Source: Physella acuta (Eukaryota; Mollusca; Gastropoda; Physidae). Taken from it: a DNA stretch of 64,000 bases. The position numbers and the translations under genes were made by a program. Below the pieces are notes generated by a model. It searched no databases, was not told where the DNA came from, and was given only the letters and a program-made list of their open reading frames with translations. Positions 23,104 to 34,811 of this stretch are shown piece after piece. Numbering within the stretch: position 1 is the first letter of the stretch; each line of letters opens with the position of its first letter. Location of the stretch: contig NW_026731780.1 in the NCBI RefSeq assembly GCF_028476545.1, positions 427,001 to 491,000 of the forward strand. Reading direction: 5' to 3'.

Positions 23104-23159
23104 GTTACAACGCCTGCTTCCACCCCTCACCATGTTTTCGAATTGATTGAGCATTCGCT

Positions 23160-23797
23160 AGTATTTAATTTTGTTATCTCCCCTGGTTTTATTGAACTTA
23201 GATTTGTAATTACCTTTTTAAAGACTAATCTTATTTCTAATTAGATTAAACATTTGATATGTTTGAATTATCATAGGAGACGAACGTTAACAACAATCAT
23301 TATATTGGAAGTAAGTCAAATCTGAGTTACATCCCACAAACAAACAAACAGACAAACGAACAGACATTGTAAACTAAATAAAAGTTAATAAACACAAGGT
23401 TTATTTACATAATGTATCTATCTCTGGAGTAACAACCGATTTAGATTTTACTTTTATATATAAAGACAATCTTTGTTTATTTTCATAATTTAATGCATTT
23501 AAAATATTTTTTTAAGAAAGATATTAATTCTTGTTTAGTTTAATTAGCATTTATTGCTGAATTATCAGTTGTGTCGCTTTAACTAGGGAAAATAACACAA
23601 ATATTTTTGATAATGCTGAAGTTAATGTTAGGTGTCCGCATGCTAGGTTAAATACAGCACTAATTAGCACATTTATTTCAAGATTTAGTAGATTGTTTAA
23701 TTAAGTTGTATAGCTATTTCAACAAATGTCTGTTGACAAAATCACTGCAAAGATGTGGTTCAAACAAAAGATACTTTTTAAAAGCAGCTCAGTGTTC
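23160..23797. other. Non-coding AT-rich stretch
   Basis: Short acaa/agac-rich run near 23335-23365. No gene seen. Confidence 0.55.
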
Positions 23798-24068
23798 TGC
23801 TTCATTCTTAGGTGTTGGAAGGGATATCCTCCAACACAGTTGAGTATTACGTGTCAATATGTAAAGTTGACTCAGATTTCATTCTTCTTTTCTTTTTGGA
23901 TTTGCTTCCATAGCCTTTGTCCAACCAAGAACAAACTACAAGACAGCAGTTGTTTGATTTTGGAGTTGTCTCTCCTAGATGGGTTGCTGTCCCTAGCTAT
24001 CGAGGATTCAACCTCGAGACTTTTCGGTTTAGCAGCCCTGATCTATACCGGATTGACCACGCTGACCA
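23798..24068 (-). mobile_element. SINE-B, near full length
   Basis: The minus strand begins with a tRNA-like head containing 'ggctgctaaaccgaaaag' and 'tctcgaggttgaatcc'. The body holds 'gagagacaactccaaaatc', 'tgttcttggttggac' and 'ctatggaagcaaatccaaa', the order shared with the 30.0-kb copy. The + strand open frame over it is incidental. Confidence 0.8.
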
Positions 24069-24236
24069 CTTTACTACACAGTGACGTCACAAATTCTCAT
24101 CCCGACCTTCGTGGCTCTTTGTCAAATGTCCCCCACACCATAATACATTTTTTAATCCTCGTTTTTGGACGACCTGTTAATCTAACCCAAGTTTAATTAT
24201 TTACCTGTGATTATAATTTACTATCATATTGCGGAT

Positions 24237-24440
24237 GTAGCTTCAGAGATCTTACTAGTTAACAAAGAGAACCGAATCCACTTGAATGTAGCTTCAGAGA
24301 TCTCACTAGTTAACAAAGAGAACCGAATCCACTTGAATGTAGCTTCAGAGATCTCACTAGTTAACAAAGAGAACCGAATCCACTTGAATGTAGCTTCAGA
24401 GATCTCACTAGTTAACAAAGAGAACCGAATCCACTTGAAG
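24237..24440. repeat. 51-bp tandem repeat, 4 copies
   Basis: Units start gtagcttcagagatct at 24237, 24288, 24339 and 24390 and are almost identical. Since 51 is 17 codons, both strands show a 17-residue peptide repeat. With only four copies and no flanking coding sequence I do not call a gene. Confidence 0.95.
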
Positions 24441-24574
24441 TTGAATTAAGGGCTGTGTGAGCCTGCCTTTGTGATTAGCTTTGTTAATTATCAAATAGCC
24501 AGGGGCGGGCGGGGTATGAAAAGAGAAGAAATCACGAGGGAAAGAAGAGAAGAAGGTGATCAGGTATTTTGGTC

Positions 24575-24686
24575 GGCTGATGTAATGGTAGGGTCGGGTG
24601 ATGGGGGTGACTATGGGGTGGGGGATCATGGGTGGGAGAGGGGGTGGGGGATGGGGCGGGAGATGGGGTGACCATGGGGTGGTAGA
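24575..24686. repeat. Left remnant of the 23-bp minisatellite
   Basis: Degenerate G-rich units ending in gatggggtgaccatggggtg immediately before a hAT element. The same array resumes at 26945. Confidence 0.75.
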
Positions 24687-26944
24687 CAGTGCCGGCGCCA
24701 GGTTATTTAGCGCCCTAGGCAAAACATATTAAAACGCGCCCTTTCACACAAATAATTACTAAAACATATGTATAAGAAAACAATTAATTAAAAGTGACAG
24801 ATTAATTTATTATTAATTGCATACACGTTATAGAGTGGTCTAGTGGTAGAGAGCTGGACTGCTAACCCGTAAGTCTCTAGTTCGAATCCGGGTTCAAGCC
24901 AGTAAAACGTCCCTGAGTCCACACAACTCTGATGGGTACCTAACTCACGTTAGGGAAAGTAAAGGCGGCTGGGCATAGTGCTGACCACACTATTTCTTCA
25001 TATGCCAAGGTCACAGAAACAAGTGAACTCTACTTCACTTGCCCCTTAGTCCGTCAGGTTTGAATCAAATTTTACTTGCCTCCTTCGTCTCAAAAGTTTG
25101 TACTAATTCCTTCAATTTTGCAAGCGTAATCACATTTTTATTGAAATTGTTGCTACGTAACTAGTCTACTTTCTACTTTACGACATAGACAATTAATTAG
25201 ATGTTTAATTTACGACTAAGACTGTATGTCTACTAACATTAATTATTGCAATCTACAACAGCTACTGATGTATTTGGTTTTCAATTTGATAATGCTAAAA
25301 AAAACTTCCAAACTATTTTGTTCAGAACTTAAGCTCTATATAATTTTTACAATAGCAAATAATAACTTAAAGTTGTATTTATATGTAAGCGGTCAACCTA
25401 AGGTGCAGGAATTTGAAATGAATGTAAAGTTAAGGAACGATTTATCTCTCGTTTGAAAATCCAAAAAACAAAATTTTATTCAAGGGAAATAACTTTCACA
25501 AGAATAGCTAAATTAACCAAGTGTTACTAAGACATGCTTGAAAAACATAATAAAACGATATAAATTTCATTACTTAATGATTATAATAAATATTTTATGT
25601 CAGCTATATAATCTTGTAGAAACAGTATATTTCACCATTGAATACTTATCTGTAGGTTTCGTTTGAAAGTCTAAAAACGGTAGCTTTATTATAACATACT
25701 TTTATTCAATTTTGATGACATACTTTCTACTGTCTAGCTCACCGTTAAATAGTAGATCTATATAAAATTTTGGATCCCCTAAATAAAGGGACGCCTTTTC
25801 AAACAGTCAAAAACGGTTAACTGGTTTAGCTATTGCTAGAATTATTGATTAAATGTAAAAAAATATAATCTGAAAAAACAAAGTTTACGGTTACTTATAA
25901 ATTCCATCCTATTTAATATTATATATTAATACTTTATGAGTGGTAATATAGATTCCTAAAAAAATTGAAGATTTTTCAACTAGAGAACCCTACCTTTCTT
26001 GTAGTGTGTTACGTACTGAATTGAAATCATCTAACTTACGATAAACTCGACTACTCGATATACTCTACTACATTCACAACACATATATTATTTAAACTTC
26101 GATAACTAAACATAACTAGACTCGATGGTCCAGAACCACGACACCAACTCGTTTAACTTCCCCCAGCTCTACAAACGGTACTCCCAATCAACAACGATTT
26201 CACTGGACCTACTACTACACTTTATCGCTCAATATAATTCGATACCTTAATACCACAAGAATCAATCATCCCGAACTCCAGAACTACTATACTTCATCAC
26301 CTGCATTCTCATTTCTCTTACAAAACATATTCCACTTGACTCTAGACCTACAACTACAAAACAGCCGAATAAAAATTATGATACCTTAACACTTCGATTC
26401 TTTATACCTACGAAACCATATCAGCAACAGCCCTTCGCCGTTACTCCCAAATCTAAACGATTCATTAAAACTTACCAAACAAGTACAATACTTTGAACAT
26501 TACGTCAATACAAAACTTTATACACCAGGACAGATTTCTAATTCAAAGTCATAGAAAATGAGACTTACAAGCCCTATTAAAATTAAATAACCGTTTAAAA
26601 TGTTCGAAATTTAAATAACAAACTACTACATCAATTATGTGACACCAAATTAAAAATGCAAAGTGACTGGTAAAAAGCGCTCCGACCTTTCCAAATTAAG
26701 GATGTGGGGTTGAATTTTTACCAACGTGAATAAATATAGGCCTATATAGACCTAACTTTGAGGGGGGGGGGGAGGGGGGCAAAATTGATAGTTCGTCCTT
26801 GCTGCCGAAATAGATCGCTACTCCTTTATAAAAGTTATTAATAATTAAGTACTTTTTGAAATTAGCGATTAAACATTTTGCGCCCCACTAAGGATGGCGC
26901 CCTAGGCGACCACCTAGTTCGCCTTATAGGTAGCCCCAGCCCTG
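24687..26944. mobile_element. 2.26-kb non-autonomous hAT element inside the 23-bp array
   Basis: The ends are cagtgccggcgccagg and gtagccccagccctg, with subterminal 'gcgccctaggc' near both ends. gtggtaga flanks it exactly at 24679-24686 and 26945-26952 (8 bp, hAT-typical). The interior has no transposase-like frame. It holds a SINE-A copy (24837-25076) and, from about 25990 to 26520, a C-rich, G-poor stretch I cannot identify. It depends on an enzyme encoded elsewhere, if still mobile. Confidence 0.9.
24837..25076 (+). mobile_element. SINE-A, full length, nested in the hAT element
   Basis: The head starts ggtctagtggtagagagc (A box), with gttcgaatcc (B box) at 24880-24889. The body contains 'actcacgttagggaaag', 'gctgggcatagtgctgacc' and 'gtgaactctacttcacttg', and ends near 'gtcaggtttgaa'. 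The head most resembles tRNA-Asn or tRNA-Ser, but I am not sure which. Confidence 0.9.
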
Positions 26945-29645
26945 GTGGTAGATAAGGTGACCATGGGGCAGTAGATGGAATGACCATGGGGCAGTAGATG
27001 GAGTGACCATGGGGAAGTAGATGGAGTGACCATGGGGAAGTAGATGGGTTGACCATGGGACAGTAGATGGGTTGACCATGAGGCAGTAGATGGGTTGACC
27101 ATGGGGAAGTAGATGGGTTGACCATGGGGCAGTAGATGGGTTGACCATGGGGCAGCAGATGGAGTGACCATGGGGCAGTAGATGGGGTGACCATGGGGCA
27201 GTAGATGGGTTGACCATGGGACAGTAGATGGGTTGACCATGGGGCAGTAGATGGGTTGACCATGGGGAAGTAGATTGGTTGACCATGGGGCAGTAGATGG
27301 GTTGACCATGGGCCAGTAGATGGGTTGACCGTCGGACAGTAGATGGAGTGACCATGGGGCAGTAGATGGGTTGACCATGGGGAAGTAGATGGAGTGACCA
27401 TGGGGAAGTAGATGGAGTGACCATGGGGCAGTAGATGGAATGACCATGGGGCAGTAGATGGGTTGACCATGGGGAAGTAGATGGAGTGACCATGGGCCAT
27501 TAGATGGGGTGACCATGGGACAGTAGATGGAGTGACCATGGGGAAGTAGATGGAGTGACCATGGGGCAGTAGATGGGTTGACCATGGGGCAGTAGATGGG
27601 TTGACCATGGGGCAGTAGATGGGTTGACCGTAGGGCTGTGGATGGAGTGACCATGGGGCAGTAGATGGGTTGACCATGGGGCAGTAGATGGGTTGACCAT
27701 GGGGCAGTAGATGGGTTGACCATGGGGCAGTAGATGGGTTGAACATGGGGCAGTAGATGGGTTGACCGTAGGGCTGTGGATGGAGTGACCATGGGGCAGT
27801 AGATGGGTTGACCATGGGGCAGTAGATGGGTTGACCATGGGGCAGTAGATGGGTTGACCATGGGGCAGTAGATGGGTTGACCATGGGGCAGTAGATGGAG
27901 TGACCACGGGGCAGTAGATGGGTTGACCATGGGGCAGTAGATGGAGTGACCATGGGGAAGTAGATGGAGTGACCATGGGGAAGTAGATGGAGTGACCATG
28001 GGGCAGTAGATGGGTTGACCATGGGGCAGTAGATGGGTTGACCATGGGGCAGTAGATGGGTTGACCATGGGGCAGTAGATGGAGTGACCATGGGGCAGTA
28101 GATGCAATGACCATGGGGCAGTAGATGGAGTGACCATGGGGAAGTAGATGGAGTGACCATGGGGCAGTAGATGGGTTGACCGTAGGGCTGTGGATGGAGT
28201 GACCATGGGGAAGTAGATGGAGTGACCATGGGGCAGTAGATGGGTTGACCATGGGACAGTAGATGGAGTGACCATGGGGAAGTAGATGGAGTGACCATGG
28301 GGCAGTAGATGCAATGACCATGGGGCAGTAGATGGAGTGACCATGGGGAAGTAGATGGAGTGACCATGGGGCAGTAGATGGGTTGACCATGGGGCAGTAG
28401 ATGGGTTGACCGTAGGGCAGTAGATGGAGTGACCACGGGGCAGTAGATGGGTTGACCATGGGACAGTAGATGGAGTGACCATGGGGAAGTAGATGGAGTG
28501 ACCATGGGGCAGTAGATGGGTTGACCATGGGGCAGTAGATGGGTTGACCATGGGGCAGTAGATGGGTTGACCGTAGGGCTGTGGATGGAGTGACCATGGG
28601 GCAGTAGATGGGTTGACCATGGGGCAGTAGATGGGTTGACCATGGGGCAGTAGATGGGTTGACCATGGGGCAGTAGATGGGTTGACCATGGGGCAGTAGA
28701 TGGAGTGACCACGGGGCAGTAGATGGGTTGACCATGGGACAGTAGATGGAGTGACCATGGGGAAGTAGGTGGAGTGACCATGGGGCAGTAGATGGGTTGA
28801 CCATGGGGCAGTAGATGGGTTGACCATGGGGCAGTAGATGGGTTGACCATGGGGCAGTAGATGGAGTGACCACGGGGCAGTAGATGGGTTGAGCATGGGA
28901 CAGTACATGGAGTGACCATGGGGAAGTAGATGGGTTGAGCATGGGGCAGTAGATGGAGTGACCATGGGGAAGTAGATGGGTTGAGCATGGGACAGTACAT
29001 GGAGTGACCATGGGGCAGTAGATGGGTTGACCATGGGGCAGTAGATTGAGTGACCATGGGGAAGTAGATGGAGTGACCATGGGGAAGTAGATGGGTTGAG
29101 CATGGGACAGTAGATGGGTTGAGCATGGGGCAGTAGATGGAGTGACCATGGGGAAGTAGATGGAGTGACCATGGGGCAGTAGATGGGTTGACCATGGGGC
29201 AGTAGATGGGTTGACCATGGGGCAGTAGATGAAGTGACCATGGGGCAGTAGATTGGTTGACCATGGGGCAGTAGATGGGTTGAGCATGGGGCAGTAGATG
29301 GAGTGACCATAGGGCAGTAGATGGAGTGACCATAGGGCAGTAGATGGAGTGACCATGGGGCAGTAGATGGGTTGACCATGGGGCAGTAGATGGAGTGACC
29401 ATGGGGCAGTAGATGGGTTGACCATGGGGCAGTAGATGGGTTGAGCATGGGACAGTACATGGAGTGACCATGGGGAAGTAGATGGAGTGACCATGGGGCA
29501 GTAGATGGGTTGACCATGGGGCAGTAGATGGGTTGAGCATGGGACAGTACATGGAGTGACCATGGGGAAGTAGATGGAGTGACCATGGGGCAGTAGATGG
29601 GTTGACCATGGGGCAGTAGATGGGTTGACCGTGGGTGGGAGACAC
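26945..29645. repeat. 23-bp minisatellite, about 117 copies
   Basis: Unit gaccatggggcagtagat plus ggagt or gggtt. The two endings are interspersed, and longer blocks of variants (for example with 'cgtagggctgtgg') recur. All three minus-strand frames are open, giving frames of up to 930 codons. Because 23 is not a multiple of 3, every frame reads the same 23-residue cycle. This is the signature of a stop-free repeat and not of a protein. Confidence 0.97.
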
Positions 29646-30025
29646 GGCGACCATAAAATTAAAAAAAAAAATATTAACACATTCCTAAAGGGGGCGAAGA
29701 CACGGGGCGGGGGGAAATGAAATTCGGTGCAATAACGTCCGCGTAGACCCGCATGCTCCGTGGAGCCAATAAGCTGCCAAGAAGTGGAGGCTAACGAGAC
29801 ATGAGGCTAGACGGAGTTAATAAAGTTGTCGTCCATTTGACGCCACGGGAGGTTGGCCTATCGTCTCAATTACGTGGGCCTACACTCTCTAGGCATTATT
29901 TTAACCCTCAAGATTTTAATCGAAATTATTTTAAAACTGTATTTTTTTTTCATTTAGAAAATATGAGTTATATAAAAATATCATATTTCAGAAAGTTTAA
30001 TAGTCCTGTATTTTATTTATTAACA
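29646..30025. other. Non-coding stretch
   Basis: No gene or repeat that I can support. Confidence 0.5.
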
Positions 30026-30026
30026 T

Positions 30027-30370
30027 GCTAAACCGAAAAGTCTCGAGTTCGAACCTTCGGGCAGATGTGGCTCGTTAGCTGGGGACAGCCACTCTTCTAG
30101 GAGAGACAACTCCAAAATCAAACAACTGCTGCCTTGTAGTTTGTTCTTGGTTGAACAAAGGCTATGGAAGCAAATCCAAAAAGAAAAAGCAGGTTAAAAT
30201 CGGAGTCAATGGCCTCAATGGCGCAAAACCAGTTGACACGTATCCTTAATTGTGATGGAGGCGTGGTCGAGTCGACAAAATTCGAAAAAAGTCTTGTGGT
30301 CAACCCTCTGGCAGATAAGGCTCGATCCCCTTCAACACTAAAAAATTAAAAACGAAGAAGAAGAAGATTT
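30027..30370 (+). mobile_element. SINE-B copy plus the head of a second one
   Basis: Starts gctaaaccgaaaagtctcga, then gttcgaacc (B box), 'ggggacagcc', 'gagacaactccaaaatc' and 'ctatggaagcaaatccaaa'. Near 30251 a second tRNA-like head ('gcgtggtcgagtcgac') begins, and the sequence ends in a gaagaagaagaag tail. This looks like a composite or tandem pair. Confidence 0.75.
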
Positions 30371-30419
30371 ATTAACACTACAATGCTAAGGATTTAACAA
30401 TAAAGCTGCCGAGCTACAC

Positions 30420-30660
30420 CCGATTTGAAAATACAAATTACGCATCGTCACATTTTGTTACGTTTTTCTAAATCCCCACCATATATTGTCACATTTTTAC
30501 AACCTCCCCACATCACCCATCTAACGTTACACTCTAATCTCACACATTGTCACAGTTTTACACGTTTCCCACACCACCCAAATATAGTCACACGCTAAAC
30601 CACTTGCCATGTAACGTCACACCACATCACACTTTCAGCCTTTTACCACATTCCCCACCA
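30420..30660. repeat. Degenerate ~50-60-bp repeat
   Basis: 'attgtcacatttttacaac', 'attgtcacagttttacac' and 'atagtcacacgctaaacc' recur with 'ccccaccac'-type spacers. Confidence 0.5.
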
Positions 30661-30693
30661 CACCACACATGTGTTAGAATTAGCTAAAGTCAG

Positions 30694-30932
30694 TAAAGTT
30701 CCTTTTTTCGAACCTGACGGTCCATTGAGCAAGTGAGGTAGAGTTCACTTGTTTCTGTGACCTCGGCATATGAAGAGATAGTGTGGTCAGCACTATGCCC
30801 AGCCGCCTTTACTTTCCCTAACTTGTGTTAAGTACCCATCAGAGTTGGGTCGATTCAGGGACGTTCTACTGACTTGAACCCGGATTCAAACTCTACTTTC
30901 TGGTTAGCACTCTAGCACTCTACCTCTAGACC
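30694..30932 (-). mobile_element. SINE-A, near full length
   Basis: The minus strand carries 'ggtctagaggtagag', a mutated B box, the conserved body and the 3' end at 'agtaaagttcc', the same 3' end as the 5.5-kb copy. No clear target duplication. Confidence 0.85.
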
Positions 30933-31239
30933 ACCCCATCTAGTACCCATTGCCCTTCTTTAATCACGTCATGTATGAACGCCATCCCCCACCCCCACTC
31001 ACCCATCCCCTAGCTGTCTATACCACGTGATGTAGATTTGAAGAGACACGCGGAGCAAATAAACTGACACCTGATATAGGCTACGCGAGAACAGAGATAG
31101 TTTTGATGGGTAATTTGGGGCATCGGATATGAAATAATATGTACAGGCAAAATAATATTGTTTACATAGTTGTAATGTTTATGTTGATTCGGCGAGGTAT
31201 AGATTTACGATATTTATTTTCATTCTCTGACATCTAAAG
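30933..31239. other. Non-coding stretch
   Basis: Nothing recognisable beyond a short C-rich patch. Confidence 0.5.
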
Positions 31240-31880
31240 AACAATATATATGTGATTTAGGTAAGGTTATGACGTGACATGTTTATATGCATTCATAGAA
31301 GTCAAGACAGACATTGTTTTGATGATTTAGGTGAAATTAAGATAAAATATATCGACATTCATAGCAAGCTTGACAATGTGTATGTGATTTAGGTGAAATT
31401 AAGATACAATATGTTGACATTCATAGCAGGCTTTACAATGTTTTTGTAATTTATATGAAAGTAAGATAAAATATGTTGACATTCATAGCAGACTTTACAA
31501 TGTTTTTGTGATTTAGGTGAAATTAAGATACAATATGTTGACGTTCATAGCAGGCTTTACAATGTTTTTATAATTTATATGAAAGTAAGATAAAATATGT
31601 TGACATTCATAGCAGGCTTGACAATGTTTTTAGAATAGGTGAAATTTGGATAAAATATGTTCATATTCATAGCAAGCTTTATATTCTTTTTATTTTAGTA
31701 GAGATAAGGATAAATTATGTCGATAATGGCCAGTTAATTTGTGTGTGATTTAGGTGAAATAAGGATAAAATAAATCGACATTCATTGCAGGCTAGATAAT
31801 GCTTTTGTGATTTAGGTGAAATAAGGATAAAATATGTCGACATTCATGCATTCTGGACAAAATATGTGTCGTTGATTTAG
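31240..31880. repeat. ~62-bp AT-rich tandem repeat, about 10 copies
   Basis: Units share gtgatttaggtgaaattaag, 'ataaaatatgttgacattca' and 'tagcaggctttacaatg', with moderate divergence. Confidence 0.9.
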
Positions 31881-33573
31881 GGTAGGTTTAGAAATATATA
31901 TGCGTGTTTAACACAGGCTATAATTAGAAACTGTATAATAAATCCTCGTATTATTACTTTTATTATGTTTCCCTCCATAGCGTCGATTTAAATCTTCCTT
32001 TACACAACTCAATTAGCCAACAGTCTCTTCGCTTGACGTTATGTATTTCTGGAATCTCCAATTGTCTTTTCGACTGAACTTGCAGGCATGTTTCTATAAT
32101 GTATAGACGTTCGACTTTTATTAGTTAACTACTTGCCTTGTATTATATGTGTGGGAAAATAGAAAGTATAAGAAATATTTCTACTAGCTTCATTAACTTT
32201 ATTAGTATATTTTCGAGATATAATCAACACAGAATTCTTAAATGACATAATGTTTCTAATTGCCCACAGTTTCCGCTCTTTAAAGCACACAACCACCCCA
32301 TTCACCCCCCCCCCCATAAACTTTTCTTCTTCCAGAGTTTTTACAAAACAATGAGACACCCCACCTTCCCCTACCACCATCTCCTAAAATAGCCACAACT
32401 TAGATTAAGATCAACAAAAAATTTTTCTATAATTTTAATACATGCAGTCACATCCCTCCTTCCCTCCTCCTCCCCTCCCACACCCCCCCTCTCCCTCACT
32501 TAGCCTATGGTCACTAAACTCTAACCTTTCTCCACCCACCTGTGACTCGAGAATTGTGACGTCATATACGGATTACCACATCCCCCGTGATAAAAAGGGA
32601 GAGAATGACACGTGTATTGGGTCAACAATATAAAGGCTGTCGTTTTCTGGGTGTAAAGAAAAAATAAATCGTCGCCTACGTGCGAAATCTGACAAATGTC
32701 ACACAAATATAGACTAAATTTTTTAATGATTTTGTTTTACAAAATGTACATCCAGCCTTATTTAAAGGAAAAAAATCGAGATTCAATCAGTAAGCAAAAC
32801 GGGCCAAACAGTGAAAATGTTCATGTAAAACTTAGAATTGTCTGTTTCTAATATCGCCCGTTTCTTTAACTAGCTAAGGGAGACAACAAAATAAACAGGG
32901 AAGACAACCAATATTTAAACTTTCTACATCTCACATCTCACGCCTGTATCTCATAAGTCTTCCAATACCTCCCCCATCAAACCCCTCCCACAAACCCACC
33001 CCACAACCACCTCCACCCCCACCTCTAAATCATTGCACACGATGTATAACCCAGCTATGACATCCCGAGTTACCTCGCCTTTCGATGGATGACGTCCCCT
33101 GTTTCAGCCCCCCACATCCATCTCACAATGTTCCATGTCTCGCGTCAATTCGCGAGCCAAGGAATGATTTATCTTCATGCATTACTTGTGCGTGAATGCA
33201 TTAACTAACTTTAATAAGCTTTGGCTATTACAGTTTTGGGGAAGATTTTTGAACTCCTTATTTTTGTTTCCAAGGAACTTTTACAACATGTGTAACAGAG
33301 AACAAGCTATACTAGTTCGGGGAACATGTATTAATAGAACTATTCACTGGTGTGTTTATACAGTGGCCTAGCTAAAGATGGAGACTTGTGGTTCTCCCAC
33401 AATACCACTGTAATATTGGCGGGCTGGAGTACTGTGTGTTTTAATTTGTGATAGCGATATTGTAGACTAAACATTGCTACGCAATACGGTATGAAAAACA
33501 GGTATATACTCCTTCTATCATCATCATCATCATCATCATCTTCGTTTCCCGTTTGTGCCCAAGACACATGAGA
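31881..33573. other. Non-coding stretch
   Basis: Contains C/T-rich runs near 32305, 32455 and 32970 and a short (CAT)n tract at 33519-33542. The ORFs are short, overlap on opposite strands and resemble no known family. Confidence 0.5.
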
Positions 33574-33778
33574 CAGTTGAAATGTTTCAGTGACCTCCGC
33601 ATAAGGGGGATAGTGTGGTCAGCACTAGTGCCCAGCCGCCTTTGATTCCCCAATGTGAGTCAGGTACCCATTAGAGCTGGGTGGACTCACAGGAGACCTA
33701 CAGACTCAGTCCGAGATTCGAATTTTCGGGGAAGAGGTCGTAAGCTCTAGCATCCAAACGCTCTGATCCATCTACTGC
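33574..33778 (-). mobile_element. SINE-A, degraded copy
   Basis: Contains 'gatagtgtggtcagcact', 'gcccagccgcctttg' and 'agagctgggtggactca', and a decayed tRNA-like head near 33720-33775. Confidence 0.75.
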
Positions 33779-34424
33779 CTCTATCCTGGGTTTTGAACAT
33801 ACCCAGTTTAGTGATAGTGGAAGCAAAATAAAATCTTTTTTAAAGAACTATAACAGGTCTCATGTAAAGAATATGGGCGGTGGTTAGGTTAAATCTTTTC
33901 CGTACTACGTTAAAATATGAAATTTTCGAAATGTGTAGTTTAAATGTTTATACCAACACATATATACACACACAAAGAATCAGATACACACAGAGTTAGA
34001 GAAAAAGAGAGAAACACGACCACACTAGTATCCATCACTAAAAGAAAAGAAACATTTATAAATAAATATAAAGTCGTGTTGCCTATCCTTGCAAATAACA
34101 AAAAAAAATGTCTGAATTTTAAATCTTTAAAATATGATACAAGTTAACATTTTCGGCTCATAGTTACAAAATAGAAATATTAATCACTTTATAAAAAAAA
34201 AGTTCAACACTGATGATAAATAGAAGCTTTATAATTATAAATCCTCTTCACTGCCACACTATTCAACATCATAATTAATTAACCTCGCAATTAGTGATTA
34301 CATAATCAGCCTTGAACCAGCTTACTGTGGGATAGACGTGTACTTTACCATGTCGATTGATGGGGTCGTGTTCTTGTTGGTTTTTAGTGCTGGGTGTTGG
34401 GGGTGTCGACGGTGGTATTCGAAG
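33779..34424. other. Non-coding AT-rich stretch
   Basis: Short ACAC-rich run near 33955-33985. No gene seen. Confidence 0.5.
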
Positions 34425-34794
34425 GTGTCACTGGTGATATTTGATGGTGTCACTGGAGATATTTGATGGTGTTACTGGTGGAATTTAATGGTGTTACTGG
34501 TGGTATTTGATGGTGTTACTGGTGGTATTTGATGGTGTTACTGGTGGTATTTGATGGTGTTACTGGTGGAATTTAATGGTGTTACTGGTGGTATTTGATG
34601 GTGTTACTGGTGGTATTTGATGGTGTTACTGGTGGAATTTAATGGTGTTACTGGTGGAATTTGATGGTGTTACTGGTGGTATTTGATGGTGTTACTGGTA
34701 GCATTTGATGGTGACACTAGTGGTATTTGATGGTTTTACTGGTGGTATTTGATGGTGTTCTAGTGGTATTTGATGGTGTCACTAGTGGTATTTG
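34425..34794. repeat. 22-bp minisatellite, left block
   Basis: Unit ggtgttactggtggtatttg plus at, about 16 copies. It continues in the same orientation at 38174 on the far side of the foldback-like element. Confidence 0.93.
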
Positions 34795-34811
34795 GTTCCC
34801 AGAAAGAACCG

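Noticed and set aside
23726-24196. 156-codon forward frame as a gene
   Set aside because: Most of it lies across a minus-strand SINE-B copy. The remainder is hydrophobic AT-rich sequence without a domain.
24837-24900. Functional tRNA gene
   Set aside because: A and B boxes are present, but the sequence continues into the SINE-A body and the cloverleaf is not intact.
25990-26520. Decayed hAT transposase on the minus strand of the 2.26-kb element
   Set aside because: Reading the minus strand gave only short pieces with many stops and no recognisable transposase motif.
26862-29680. Minus-strand frames of up to 930 codons rich in Pro, His, Ser and Trp
   Set aside because: All three frames are open and read the same 23-residue cycle because the 23-bp repeat lacks stops. 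There is no domain, start context or non-repeat coding flank.
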